From the NCBI RefSeq assembly GCF_020907275.1, contig NZ_JAJJWI010000001.1:50150-114149 (forward strand): a stretch of DNA of 64,000 nt, in the 5' to 3' direction. Source of the stretch: Pontibacter silvestris. GTDB lineage: Bacteria; Bacteroidota; Bacteroidia; Cytophagales; Hymenobacteraceae. Shown in pieces: positions 9,452 through 18,580 of the stretch (its first letter is position 1; each line of letters begins with the position of its first letter). Under the pieces are notes generated by a model. The model was given only the letters and a program-made list of their open reading frames with translations. It did not search any database and was not told the origin of the DNA. Both the position numbers and the translations under genes were made by a program.

Positions 9452-9733
9452 TTACTTGTTAAATCTATTATCGTATTCTTCATCAAAGTCTTCCTCATGT
9501 TCATCATCCCAGAAGTAGTCGAAGCCTTCTTCGTCATCTTCCGCAAAAATAGACGTACTGCTGATGTGGTGACTTTCTTCTTTTAGATAATCTTCTGAAT
9601 TCAGTTTAAATAAGAGGCTGTTATAAAGCTGTAATTCTACTTCGTTTTTATCTTCTTGCAGTTTCTCAAACATAGATTTTACTGCAGTTCTTAATCTGAC
9701 CAGTTCACTGTCATTTAATACCAACTGTTTCAT
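9452..9733 (-). CDS. small acidic hypothetical protein
   Basis: 93-aa protein I do not recognise. The N-terminal half (1-55) is predicted helical (MKQLVLNDSELVRLRTAVK, then a Lys/Glu-rich helix); the C-terminal third is extremely acidic and aromatic, with runs such as EDDEEGFDYFWDDE. No signal peptide or membrane segment. The acidic tail could be disordered and might mimic nucleic acid, but that is speculation. The ATG at 9733 follows a normal AT-rich leader. Confidence 0.7.
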   Translation of the reverse strand: MKQLVLNDSELVRLRTAVKSMFEKLQEDKNEVELQLYNSLLFKLNSEDYLKEESHHISSTSIFAEDDEEGFDYFWDDEHEEDFDEEYDNRFNK

Positions 9734-10013
9734 TGCTATAGTTAATCTGATTCACAAGGGCAATATTATAAAGCGGGTAGAACAAAAAATAGTTGTTTAC
9801 TTTATTTAACAAATAAATGATAATAAGGAAGGTGTTGATAACAAAAGTTTTACACGCTGTAGCATCTAAGGTATAACCTTGTTAAAGTTTAGCTGGTAAA
9901 GTCAACTATGGTGTGCTGGCAGGCATATGAAACATAAGAAGAACTGTATTCATATAGGCAACGAAATCTAAAATGTTTACAGTGCCGTACTTAAATAATA
10001 AAAAACGTTAGAT

Positions 10014-10109
10014 ATGGATCCACTTAAAATAATGTCTACTATAGCAATTCCTGCGGCGATAGCTGTGTTGGGGTACAGAATAGCACTTCTAATCATTAAT
10101 AAGGGGTAG
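10014..10109 (+). CDS. possible 31-aa membrane peptide
   Basis: ATG-initiated 31-codon frame starting MDPLKIMSTI and containing one continuous hydrophobic stretch (about residues 8-27) followed by a basic end (INKG). It is followed 60 bp later by a strong terminator that has no other gene to serve on the plus strand, which is the main support. No family recognised. It may be chance. Confidence 0.35.
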   Translation: MDPLKIMSTIAIPAAIAVLGYRIALLIINKG

Positions 10110-10168
10110 TTAAACCGATGCTGCAATAACTAAAGGGCAGCTAAAAATAAGAATAAAATTAATTGTAC

Positions 10169-10199
10169 AAAAAGAGGCTGTTTATACTAGCCTCTTTTT
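10169..10199 (+). terminator. rho-independent terminator
   Basis: Stem AAAAAGAGGCT / AGCCTCTTTTT with a 9-nt loop and T5 at the end. It supports transcription through the 631-bp gap, perhaps of the 31-codon frame or an unrecognised small RNA. Confidence 0.75.
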
Positions 10200-10364
10200 G
10201 CTTTTATGCTAACTTTGATGCTCCAAATGCTTGTTATACAGTACAGGAGTGGTTATTTTGCTTTTTTACCCTTTATAAAGCTTCTTATATAAAATAGGAC
10301 CAATTTTTGGCTTAATATAATACACCTTTCTTCTTGCCTTTGAAACACCTTTACCAATTTATAA

Positions 10365-13001
10365 ATGAAACAAATATTTCTCCTGCTGCTTGGTTTGCTT
10401 TTGCTAAGCAAGCAGGCCTATTCTCAGAAAGTCGTAAAACTACAGACATTCGATTTTCCAGATAGTAGAAGCGGCTATTTGTTTGCCGGAAATAACTTTT
10501 ACCTGAATAAAGACACCTATTTTAATGTGCTGAATCTGAATTCCGGAAGTAGTTCAGTAGTTACTAAACCTGCACAACCAAAATTAGAGCCAGGCATCAC
10601 TTTTGGAGCTTTAGGCACTTCGGTAATTTTTACAGATGCCGATAATCAAGGTGTTTATGTTGCAGATAATGCGGACTATCAGGTATTTAGCGGAAGCATA
10701 GGCATTCAACAAATTGTTACGGGAAAAAACTCAGCTTTCATGATCTATTTAGATCCATTTGAAGGTTTTAAGATGATCGAGATCGATAATTCAACTTATA
10801 ACCCTAAGAAATTCTGGATAACAGGGGCGGAGGCAAACTTAAAGATGGAGTACGATGAAACAGAAGACCTTATATTCTTCAGTAATACTACTTCTCCTAA
10901 TACTGTAGCTCTTTATGTTTCGGACGGCGATTACAGTAGCACAGTACTGCTGAGTAATGTAGAGGAAAGTGCTGATGAAACCATCTCTAACTCCTTTTTT
11001 CTTAACAATGGCAGCGAAATACATTTTGTTAATATCACCTATCTGAATGCTAATCCATCCAGGCTCTTTAGCCATGTGTATAAGCTTTCCGAAAGTGGTG
11101 TTACCAATGTAGGTTCTTTTACTGATTTTAAACCATACCCTAACCAGAATTTTGTTAAGAACAATGTAATGTACGGGTACAATACTGCAAGCAAAGGAGT
11201 TGTAAAGTCAGATGCGAGTGGTTCTGCTACGCTGCTTCCATCTGAAAACTTTGTGAGTTTTGAAGGAGAATATAATGCAAAGGTCCTGTTTACAATACCA
11301 AGCAGTGCCAGCACACTAGGCGATTCGCTAGTTACTTTATACGAAACGGATGGAACAGCAACTGGTACTCGTGCCATAGCAGATAAAATAGATGCCTTTT
11401 TTAAAAATGGAGATCCCATTACAGTACATAAAGGAATGCTTTACTTTATAAGGCGCGATGAAGCAATAGGAGCAGAGCTTTTTAAGTATGACGGGCAGCA
11501 TGTATCAATGGTGGAGGATGTTGTTGTAGGGCCGGAGGGGCTGCAAAACGTGCAGTTCTATGTGTATGAAGATGAGTTATATTTTACAACACAACCATCT
11601 GATAACCCGAAGCAGCTAAATATCTACAAGCTATCGGATACTGCCAACACGATACACTTAAGCGCTTATGCCGATCTTAATGCTAACGGAACAAAGGACA
11701 CAGAAGAGCCTTACCTGCTTAACCAGCAGTTTTCGCTAAACGGTAATGGACTTACTGTTTTCTCCAATCAGGAGACGATCAGCTTAAACTTAGAAGATGG
11801 TTCATATACCTTGTCTTTAAAACCAACCACCGGCTGGACCACAGCAGACAAAACAAGTACAGCCATTAATCTGCCAGAAGATAGCGGCAAAAGTTATAGC
11901 TTAGGCTTAACTCCAGAGCAGGAAACTACTAAGGTGGATGCCTCCCTTATGTCCGATGCTTCCCGTTGCGGTTTTCCGACTACTTATATGTTGCATTACA
12001 GTAACAACGGCTTTACAGAGGTTAGCGGTACTATAAAACTTAAACCAGAGGCAAAATTTAATTACGAATCAGCGTTGCCGGCTCCAAGTGAAATTAGCGC
12101 AGACACCCTGATCTGGTATATAAATGAATTGGGGATTGGCCAAAAAGGTAAAATTACCTTAAACTTTACCATGCCAGGAGTTGAAAACATTGGAGATACA
12201 CTTATTTCTGAATTATTTACCAATTTCAGAGCATTGCATAACGCTACATTTTATGCCGATACGACAACGCTACAGCAAATCCTGACTTGTTCTTACGACC
12301 CGAATGACATACAGGCAAACCCAGCAGGTTTGGGAGAAAAGCACCTGACACTGAAGAACCAGGTGCTGGAATACCTTATCCGCTTCCAGAACATGGGCAC
12401 AGACAAAGCTTTTAACATTGTAGTAAAAAATGTACTTCAGGAGGAGCTGGACCTAAGTAGTTTTCAGGTTATCGGAAGCAGCCACAACATGTATACTGTT
12501 ATAGAAGGAAACGAGTTAAGCTTTCATTTTGATAATATTGAGCTCCCGGATGATAAGGCAGATGAGCCAGGTAGCCACGGTTATATACTATATCGCATCA
12601 AACCTGTTCATGGGCTGCCAGATAGTACCATAATCAACAATCTGGCTTTTATTTACTTTGACTACAACCCGGCTATTGAAACAAATATTGCCTACAATAC
12701 TTTAGTAGATAAATTTCCGGAGGCCAAAAGAACTCCTTTAGGACTAGAAGATGAATTCAACAGCTTCTTTACTATTTATCCAAATCCGGCTAAAGAATAC
12801 ATAAAGGTTTTCTGGAAGGCAGAAGGAAGTGATAATCCGACTTTTACGTTGCACAACAGTGTTGGCCAACAGGCCAAACCACAGATAAGCGAGAATAAGA
12901 GTGAAGCCATCATAAACCTGTCTAAGCTTGCGAAAGGGCTATACTTCCTTAAAGTTAGCTACCAGAACAAAGTCTTATTAAAAAGAATAATGGTGCAGTA
13001 G
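10365..13001 (+). CDS. type IX secreted protein with ELWxxDGT-like repeats and DUF7619-like domain
   Basis: 878-aa exported protein. Signal peptide at 1-20. The first ~430 residues form beta-propeller-like repeats with ELWxxDGT-type motifs (for example LYETDGTATGTRAI and LFKYDGQ). After about 435 comes an SdrD/B-like segment (YADLNANGTKDTEEPYL). Residues about 640-785 carry the block beginning CSYDPNDI and ending IYFDYNPAIETN, typical of the DUF7619 domain found before sorting signals. The last ~80 residues (FTIYPNPAKEYI ... GLYFLKVSYQNK) are a Por-secretion-tail, so it should be exported across the outer membrane by the type IX system. Function is unknown: a surface adhesin or a large secreted structural protein are both possible. 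Confidence 0.88.
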   Translation: MKQIFLLLLGLLLLSKQAYSQKVVKLQTFDFPDSRSGYLFAGNNFYLNKDTYFNVLNLNSGSSSVVTKPAQPKLEPGITFGALGTSVIFTDADNQGVYVADNADYQVFSGSIGIQQIVTGKNSAFMIYLDPFEGFKMIEIDNSTYNPKKFWITGAEANLKMEYDETEDLIFFSNTTSPNTVALYVSDGDYSSTVLLSNVEESADETISNSFFLNNGSEIHFVNITYLNANPSRLFSHVYKLSESGVTNVGSFTDFKPYPNQNFVKNNVMYGYNTASKGVVKSDASGSATLLPSENFVSFEGEYNAKVLFTIPSSASTLGDSLVTLYETDGTATGTRAIADKIDAFFKNGDPITVHKGMLYFIRRDEAIGAELFKYDGQHVSMVEDVVVGPEGLQNVQFYVYEDELYFTTQPSDNPKQLNIYKLSDTANTIHLSAYADLNANGTKDTEEPYLLNQQFSLNGNGLTVFSNQETISLNLEDGSYTLSLKPTTGWTTADKTSTAINLPEDSGKSYSLGLTPEQETTKVDASLMSDASRCGFPTTYMLHYSNNGFTEVSGTIKLKPEAKFNYESALPAPSEISADTLIWYINELGIGQKGKITLNFTMPGVENIGDTLISELFTNFRALHNATFYADTTTLQQILTCSYDPNDIQANPAGLGEKHLTLKNQVLEYLIRFQNMGTDKAFNIVVKNVLQEELDLSSFQVIGSSHNMYTVIEGNELSFHFDNIELPDDKADEPGSHGYILYRIKPVHGLPDSTIINNLAFIYFDYNPAIETNIAYNTLVDKFPEAKRTPLGLEDEFNSFFTIYPNPAKEYIKVFWKAEGSDNPTFTLHNSVGQQAKPQISENKSEAIINLSKLAKGLYFLKVSYQNKVLLKRIMVQ

Positions 13002-13023
13002 GTTGTAGGACTGGCATTTAAAT

Positions 13024-13066
13024 AAAACAATAGGGGCAGGTATTTTTACCTGCCCCTATTGTTTTT
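13024..13066 (+). terminator. rho-independent terminator
   Basis: An essentially perfect stem of about 18 bp built on AATAGGGGCAGGTA / TACCTGCCCCTATT with a short T loop and T5 tail, 23 bp past the stop codon of the secreted-protein gene. Confidence 0.9.
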
Positions 13067-13170
13067 ATAGCTAACAAGTATAGCCGTCAAAGTTTGGTTG
13101 CACTCATAAATATGGTTTAATGCCTACTTATGCGGTCACCTGTAAATAAATTAATGAAATAATTACCTTT

Positions 13171-13199
13171 AAAAACTATCATTTGTTAGCTAAAATTAG
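13171..13199. promoter_or_regulatory. copy 1 of a 29-bp element shared by sigma and fecR leaders
   Basis: The core ACTATCATTTGTTAGCTA recurs upstream of fecR at 14027-14055 as ACTAACAATTGTTAGCTA; 23 of 29 positions are identical. Here it lies 142 bp before the ECF sigma start. It could be the promoter recognised by that sigma factor or an operator. Confidence 0.55.
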
Positions 13200-13340
13200 T
13201 ATAATTATGCTTAAATATAGATCTTTCTTTTGTAGAACAGAGCCTGAATTGGACCTTAACATCATGGTCCAATACCGATTATAAATAATCCGCAAAAGAA
13301 GGCACAGTTTGTAAAGGAAGCAACATTAACCGCTTCAGGT

Positions 13341-13913
13341 ATGGTTGAGCAGAACACATGGAAAGATTTTAAAAAAGGCAACGAAGCTAGCTTTCATAGA
13401 CTTTATGAAGCATATGCTCCTATCATGTACCGCTATGGCTGCAAATTGTCTAAAGACAAAGATCTGGTGAAAGATTGCTTACAGCAGGTTTTTTTTAATA
13501 TTTGGAAAAGGAAGGAACATTTAGGTGATCCTGCCTCTGTAAAAAATTACTTACTAAAAGCTCTGCGTTTCGAGATCATTAAAAAGTCTGATAAAAAACA
13601 TGCCTTTGAATCCTTGCCAGATAGCTACCAGTTTCTTTCGACGAATTCCTACGAGTCTGACCTGATTGATTTGCAGACCTGTGAGATCAACCAGAAAAGA
13701 ATAAACAATTTACTTGCGCAGTTGCCTGCAAGGCAACGTGAAGTAGTATTTTTGAAATACTACATGAACCTGAGTCCGAAAGAGATTTCTGTTATGATGG
13801 ACCTGGAGCAGGAGTCTGTTTACAAGTTAACTTATAAAGCAATCGACAAACTTCAGCAACTTTTTCTGAAGTTGTATGCTGCAGTACTACTCGGGTTCTT
13901 CCTCTTTTTCTAA
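13341..13913 (+). CDS. ECF RNA polymerase sigma factor
   Basis: 190-aa sigma-70 family factor. Region 2 covers about residues 12-80 (FHRLYEAYAPIMYRYGCKL, then a DLVKDCLQQVFFNIWKRK helix that contacts the -10) and region 4 about 120-175 (LPARQREVVFLKYYMNLSP, with the helix-turn-helix PKEISVMMDLEQESVYKL). No region 3, as expected for ECF. Followed by fecR and an STN-containing SusC, it fits the FecI-type trans-envelope switch for glycan-responsive expression. Odd: the last ~14 residues are strongly hydrophobic (LYAAVLLGFFLFF), which occurs in some Bacteroidota ECF factors and might allow membrane contact. Confidence 0.93.
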   Translation: MVEQNTWKDFKKGNEASFHRLYEAYAPIMYRYGCKLSKDKDLVKDCLQQVFFNIWKRKEHLGDPASVKNYLLKALRFEIIKKSDKKHAFESLPDSYQFLSTNSYESDLIDLQTCEINQKRINNLLAQLPARQREVVFLKYYMNLSPKEISVMMDLEQESVYKLTYKAIDKLQQLFLKLYAAVLLGFFLFF

Positions 13914-14026
13914 ATTTTCTTTCTAGCCTGTTATCACTAATCTGGCACCTTTTATCCCTCATCTTCAAAGAATAAAAAAGTTTAAGAACAGAGGGATAGT
14001 TTTTGAGCAAGCTGGATATTATATAT

Positions 14027-14055
14027 AGAAACTAACAATTGTTAGCTATAGTAAG
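14027..14055. promoter_or_regulatory. copy 2 of the 29-bp shared element, palindromic core
   Basis: Contains the perfect 14-bp palindrome CTAACAATTGTTAG and ends 24 bp before the fecR start codon. It matches the copy before the sigma gene at 23 of 29 positions. The placement fits a promoter or operator for fecR-susC-susD. Confidence 0.6.
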
Positions 14056-14079
14056 ACATGTAACTGTAAAATTCATCAG

Positions 14080-15117
14080 ATGGATTACTCTAAACATGGC
14101 GTAGCGGATTTTGCAGTGGATGACTTTTTCATTCAGTGGGTTAAAAAGCCGACAAAGAATGCCAACCTGTTCTGGATACATTGGCTGGAGCATAATCCGG
14201 ATAAGTATGAGGTGCTACAGGAGGCTCGAGAATTGGTGCTGATATTGACAAAGGATGAAGATAATCTTTCAGAATGGGAGCTGAATGAGATGTGGCAAAA
14301 CTTAAACATGGCATGTGCTGCTAGTACCGTACAGGAAGTTGCTAATAAAAAAGTTGTGACATTAAGGCTGTGGGAGAGGAAAAGCATGCTAGCTGCGGCT
14401 GCCGTTACGCTGTTGCTTTTAATTTCTGGTATCACATTGTTCATCATAGGGCAGCAAAAAACTGTTATCTATGCTACACATTATGGGGAGAAGCAAAGCA
14501 TACTGCTGCCAGACAGTTCTATTGTGGTACTGAATGCTAACTCTCAACTGACCATACCTGCTGCAGATTGGGGGGAGGAGGAGCCGCGTGAGGTAAGGCT
14601 TAAAGGGGAAGCATACTTTTCTATTACTCATAAAGTGAACAATCAGAAATTTATCGTGCACACTTCTGATGGTGTGCAGGTGGAAGTATTAGGTACAGAG
14701 TTTAACGTGTCTGACCGTGGAAGCAGGAATAGAGTGGTATTAGCGTCCGGAAAAGTGATGCTTAACATAGCACGTACGGGCGTGAATAAGCAACTGCTCA
14801 TGAAGCCGGGGGAACTGGTAGAGATAGCAGAAGACGCAGGTACTATCACTAAGCAAGAGATTGACACTGATATTTATACTTCATGGAAAGACAACAAGCT
14901 TATATTTTATGATATATCCTTACAAGAAATTGCAACTATGCTGGAAGAGAACTATGGCTATGCTGTAGTTATACAAGACAAAGCACTTGCCGACCAAAAG
15001 ATAACGGCCTTCCTCGATGCTGGGAGTCTGAGCGACATCCTCGTAACATTGTCAGAGACACTTGGAGTTAAGATAATTCAGGACAAACAAAAAAGGATTA
15101 TGATATCTAACGACTAA
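14080..15117 (+). CDS. FecR family anti-sigma factor
   Basis: 345-aa single-pass inner-membrane protein. The N-terminal cytoplasmic part (1-100) should bind the sigma factor. One transmembrane helix lies at about 105-128 (LAAAAVTLLLLISGITLFIIG). The periplasmic part has a FecR domain (about 130-230, with SILLPDSSIVVLNANSQL, RLKGEAYFSI and VEVLGTEFNV) and a C-terminal DUF4974 domain (about 265-340). In the FecI/FecR mechanism this domain receives the signal from the STN domain of the partner outer-membrane receptor, encoded 10 bp downstream. The gene lies 166 bp after the sigma gene. Confidence 0.93.
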   Translation: MDYSKHGVADFAVDDFFIQWVKKPTKNANLFWIHWLEHNPDKYEVLQEARELVLILTKDEDNLSEWELNEMWQNLNMACAASTVQEVANKKVVTLRLWERKSMLAAAAVTLLLLISGITLFIIGQQKTVIYATHYGEKQSILLPDSSIVVLNANSQLTIPAADWGEEEPREVRLKGEAYFSITHKVNNQKFIVHTSDGVQVEVLGTEFNVSDRGSRNRVVLASGKVMLNIARTGVNKQLLMKPGELVEIAEDAGTITKQEIDTDIYTSWKDNKLIFYDISLQEIATMLEENYGYAVVIQDKALADQKITAFLDAGSLSDILVTLSETLGVKIIQDKQKRIMISND

Positions 15118-15127
15118 TTAGATTCCT

Positions 15128-18100
15128 ATGAGAAAAAGATTTACATGTTGGTTAGGCTCTTCCAGCCTTACCCTGGCACTCTGTTGCCCTTACTTTTCAG
15201 GAAATGCACAGAACTATCAGAGCCATAATGCTACACTCGTTGCTAATTTCTCTGTTGAGCAAAACGAAACCGTTACTCTTAAAGATGTACTTATAGCTTT
15301 AAGAGCCTCTCATGGTATTCAGTTTTCTTACAGGTCCGACATTGCCCAGGACCTGGAGCTGAAGGTGCCAGCCTCGCTTTCAGAAGGGAAAGATATAGAT
15401 GTGATACTAACAAAAGTACTGGAGCGCAGAGACCTTAAGTTTAAAAAGGTGAAGGATGTATATATTATATACAAAAAAGATGTAAAAACCAGCAGTATGC
15501 AAAAGACCAGCCTGATTAAGCTGGATGCAGGCGTTTCTGTTAAACAGGCTGAAATTACAGTTACAGGTACAGTAACAGACGAGAAAGGAATTGCCCTACC
15601 AGGTGTGACTGCCGTTCTTAAGGGAACTTCAAAAGGAACCTCTACTAATTTAGATGGCAGCTTTTCTCTTTCTGTACCAGATGGAAGCGGAACACTTGTA
15701 TTTTCTTTTATTGGATACAAAACCAAAGAAGAGCCTATAAATAACCGTGCTACTATTAATGTTTCTCTGGAGCCTGATGCAAAAGCGCTGGAAGAGGTAG
15801 TAGTAGTGGGATACGGTACGCAGAAGAAAAGCGATGTAACAGGTTCAGTGGCTTCTGTGTCAACCGAAGAAATACAGCGGGTGCCTGTTACCTCTATGGC
15901 GCAAACACTGCAGGGGCGTGTGGCAGGGGTGCAGGTTACACAAGCCTCTAATGCGCCGGGTGGAGGTGTGTCTATCAGGATACGTGGAGGCAACTCCATC
16001 AAGGGAGGGAATGAGCCGCTTTATGTGGTAGATGGTTATCCTTTGTATAATGAAAACGGCGCCAGCATTAATCCGAATGATATTGAATCTATCGACATTC
16101 TGAAAGATGCATCGGCTACAGCTATTTATGGGTCGAGAGGAGCCAATGGTGTGGTGTTGATTACTACAAAGCGTGGCAAGGCAGGTAAATCCACTATCAG
16201 CTTTGATACTTATTATGGGGTGCAGGAGGTTCAGAAAAAGCTTCCACTCTTAAATGCACAGGAGTATGCTACATTGGCTAACGAAGCCATCACAAATGCA
16301 AACCAGTATATTGCTGATCCGAGCCAGCACAAAGAGTTGCGCTTTACACCAGAAGAGATTGCAGCGATGGGAGAAGGAACTGACTGGCAGGACGAGATTT
16401 TTCGTAAAGCTTCAGTGCAAAATTACCAGTTAACCTTTACCGGTGGCGATGAGAAGACCCGCTACGCCATATCAGGCAACTACTACCGGCAGAATGGTAT
16501 TGTTATTAACTCTATGTTTGAGCGAGCATCTGTGCGCTTCAACTTCGACCGTAATATCAGCGACAAATTTAAAATAGGAAACAACTTTACTGTATCGAGA
16601 ATCCGCCAGAACTTGGCACCTACCGATGCAGATGGTGGCAGTGGTGCCAGCACCGTGTACAGTGCCCTTAACTTTTCGCCCACAGTACCGGTGTATAATC
16701 CAGATGGCACCTTAGTGATGGATAATGTTGCAGGTGGTATCAGAATTCCAAATCCGGTTGGCATAGCTACTGAAACGGTTAATGAAGACCTGCGCACCCG
16801 TTTCCTGGGAAATATTTTTGCTGACTATGAGTTTTTTAAAGGGCTGAACCTGCGGGTAAGCTTAGGCGCCAATGCATCTTTCAATAAAGATAATGATTAT
16901 GTGCCGAGAACAATACTTAGTGGCTTGCAGGTAGGTGGCCGGGCTAGTGTAGGTTCATCTCAGTTTACGGAGTGGCAGAATACAAATACCTTAACCTACA
17001 ACACAACCTTCAACGAAAAGCATAACCTGAACTTGTTGCTGGGCTTTGAGCTACTGAAAAACAACTTTGAAGATGTTAGAACAAACACACAAAACTACGC
17101 CAACGACATTTTATTATACAACAACATCGGTTCAGCAGGAACAACCAACCCTGGTTCTTCCAATGCTTACAGTGCCAGCCTTGTGTCTTATTTTGCGCGG
17201 GCAAACTACGACTTTGGCGGCAAGTACCTGTTAACGGCAACTACGAGGGTAGACGGTTCTTCTAAATTTGGAGCCGGTAACAAATATGCTGTATTCCCTT
17301 CTGGCTCTGTAGCCTGGCGTATTTCTGAAGAGGAGTTTCTGAAAGATATAGCTTACCTGAGTGAGCTAAAGTTCAGGACCAGTTACGGGCTTAGTGGCAA
17401 CCAGGAGATCGGCCAGTATCAGTCATTAGCGGCATTAGGCGTGCAAAGCTATAACTACGGCGGTTTGCTAAACATTGGGTTTGGGCCTAACCGTATTGCT
17501 AACCCAGACCTTAAATGGGAAACAACAGCACAGTTTGACGCTGGATTTGATATATCCTTATTTAAAAACAGAGTGTCTGCTACCGCCGATTATTATGTGA
17601 AAAATACCCGCGACCTTTTACTGGATGTGCCGCTGCCTATTACTTCCGGCTACAGCACAGCCCTTAAAAATTTAGGTAAGATCAGGAATACAGGCTTTGA
17701 GTTTGGTTTGAATACGATAAACATCGATAAGAGCGACTTCAGTTGGAGTACAAGCTTTAATATTGCCACAACACGCAACGAGGTAATTGATTTGGGTGAT
17801 ATTACAGAGTTTCCTTCGGGTGAGGCAAGCGGACACTTACAGTTGGCTAACTCAGGCTTAGTACGTGTCGGGCAGCCTATCGGCATCTTCTATGGCTTAG
17901 TAACTGATGGTATTTTCCAAAACGAAGAAGAGGTCCGAAACTCAGCTCAGAAGAATGCCCGCCCGGGTGATCGCCGTTACAAAGACTTAGATAACAATGG
18001 CACTATAAACGCCAACGACCGCACCATTATTGGCCGGGCTCAGCCAAAATTCTACGGCGGTATGACCAACAACTTCTCTTTTAAAGGTTTTGAGCTAAGC

Positions 18101-18538
18101 GTATTCCTGCAGGGTGTTTATGGCAACGACATCTTTAACATAAACAGGTTTGAACTGGAGTCTTTAACTGGCATCAGCAACCAGACCAGGGATGTGCTTG
18201 ATCGCTGGACAACAACCAACCCTAGCAACACCATTCCGAGAGCCAACGCTGTTGGTAATGCTTATCAGATATCGGACCGCCAGATTGAAGATGGTTCTTT
18301 CCTGAGGGTAAAGAACATCACGCTCTCTTATAACTTGCCTGCATCGGTGGCACAGGCGGCAAGATTAACAGGTGCCCGAGTGTATGTTGCTGCTAATAAC
18401 TACTTCACTTTTACGAACTATTCCGGTTATGATCCTGAGGTGAGTCGTTTCGGGCAGAACACCCTGAGCCTGGGCAGTGACTATGGCTCTTATCCGGGTT
18501 CTAAAAACATCACGGTTGGTGTAAACCTTACTTTATAA
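15128..18538 (+). CDS. SusC/RagA TonB-linked outer-membrane transporter with STN signalling domain
   Basis: 1136-aa outer-membrane barrel for TonB-driven uptake of glycans. Signal peptide at 1-27. An STN domain (about 45-100, LKDVLIALRASHGIQFSYR) contacts FecR. A carboxypeptidase-D-like regulatory domain (about 143-225, GTVTDEKGIALPGVTAVLKG) is followed by the SusC signature EVVVVGYGTQKKSDVTGSV, a plug domain (PLYVVDGYPL, DIESIDILKDASATAIYGSRGANG) and the barrel through to the C-terminus. Full length. It lies 10 bp after fecR and 42 bp before susD, so fecR-susC-susD is one operon. Substrate unknown; the GH88 downstream hints at a uronic-acid glycan. Confidence 0.96.
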   Translation: MRKRFTCWLGSSSLTLALCCPYFSGNAQNYQSHNATLVANFSVEQNETVTLKDVLIALRASHGIQFSYRSDIAQDLELKVPASLSEGKDIDVILTKVLERRDLKFKKVKDVYIIYKKDVKTSSMQKTSLIKLDAGVSVKQAEITVTGTVTDEKGIALPGVTAVLKGTSKGTSTNLDGSFSLSVPDGSGTLVFSFIGYKTKEEPINNRATINVSLEPDAKALEEVVVVGYGTQKKSDVTGSVASVSTEEIQRVPVTSMAQTLQGRVAGVQVTQASNAPGGGVSIRIRGGNSIKGGNEPLYVVDGYPLYNENGASINPNDIESIDILKDASATAIYGSRGANGVVLITTKRGKAGKSTISFDTYYGVQEVQKKLPLLNAQEYATLANEAITNANQYIADPSQHKELRFTPEEIAAMGEGTDWQDEIFRKASVQNYQLTFTGGDEKTRYAISGNYYRQNGIVINSMFERASVRFNFDRNISDKFKIGNNFTVSRIRQNLAPTDADGGSGASTVYSALNFSPTVPVYNPDGTLVMDNVAGGIRIPNPVGIATETVNEDLRTRFLGNIFADYEFFKGLNLRVSLGANASFNKDNDYVPRTILSGLQVGGRASVGSSQFTEWQNTNTLTYNTTFNEKHNLNLLLGFELLKNNFEDVRTNTQNYANDILLYNNIGSAGTTNPGSSNAYSASLVSYFARANYDFGGKYLLTATTRVDGSSKFGAGNKYAVFPSGSVAWRISEEEFLKDIAYLSELKFRTSYGLSGNQEIGQYQSLAALGVQSYNYGGLLNIGFGPNRIANPDLKWETTAQFDAGFDISLFKNRVSATADYYVKNTRDLLLDVPLPITSGYSTALKNLGKIRNTGFEFGLNTINIDKSDFSWSTSFNIATTRNEVIDLGDITEFPSGEASGHLQLANSGLVRVGQPIGIFYGLVTDGIFQNEEEVRNSAQKNARPGDRRYKDLDNNGTINANDRTIIGRAQPKFYGGMTNNFSFKGFELSVFLQGVYGNDIFNINRFELESLTGISNQTRDVLDRWTTTNPSNTIPRANAVGNAYQISDRQIEDGSFLRVKNITLSYNLPASVAQAARLTGARVYVAANNYFTFTNYSGYDPEVSRFGQNTLSLGSDYGSYPGSKNITVGVNLTL

Positions 18539-18580
18539 GAGGATTAAGCTTATCAGAACTACTTAAAAGAATTAAGAAAC

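Larger units (their letters stand above)
9734..10364. other. intergenic region, 631 bp
   Basis: Contains a possible 31-codon membrane peptide gene (10014-10109) and a clear terminator (10169-10199). The remainder is AT-rich with nothing I can identify. Confidence 0.45.
13002..13340. other. intergenic region, 339 bp
   Basis: Holds the terminator of the secreted-protein gene (13024-13066) and the repeated element at 13171-13199. The rest is probably leader of the sigma-factor gene. Confidence 0.5.

Noticed and set aside
15328..16002. 224-codon open frame antisense to susC
   Set aside because: Overlaps the STN, regulatory and plug regions of a clear SusC gene; composition is that of a shadow frame.
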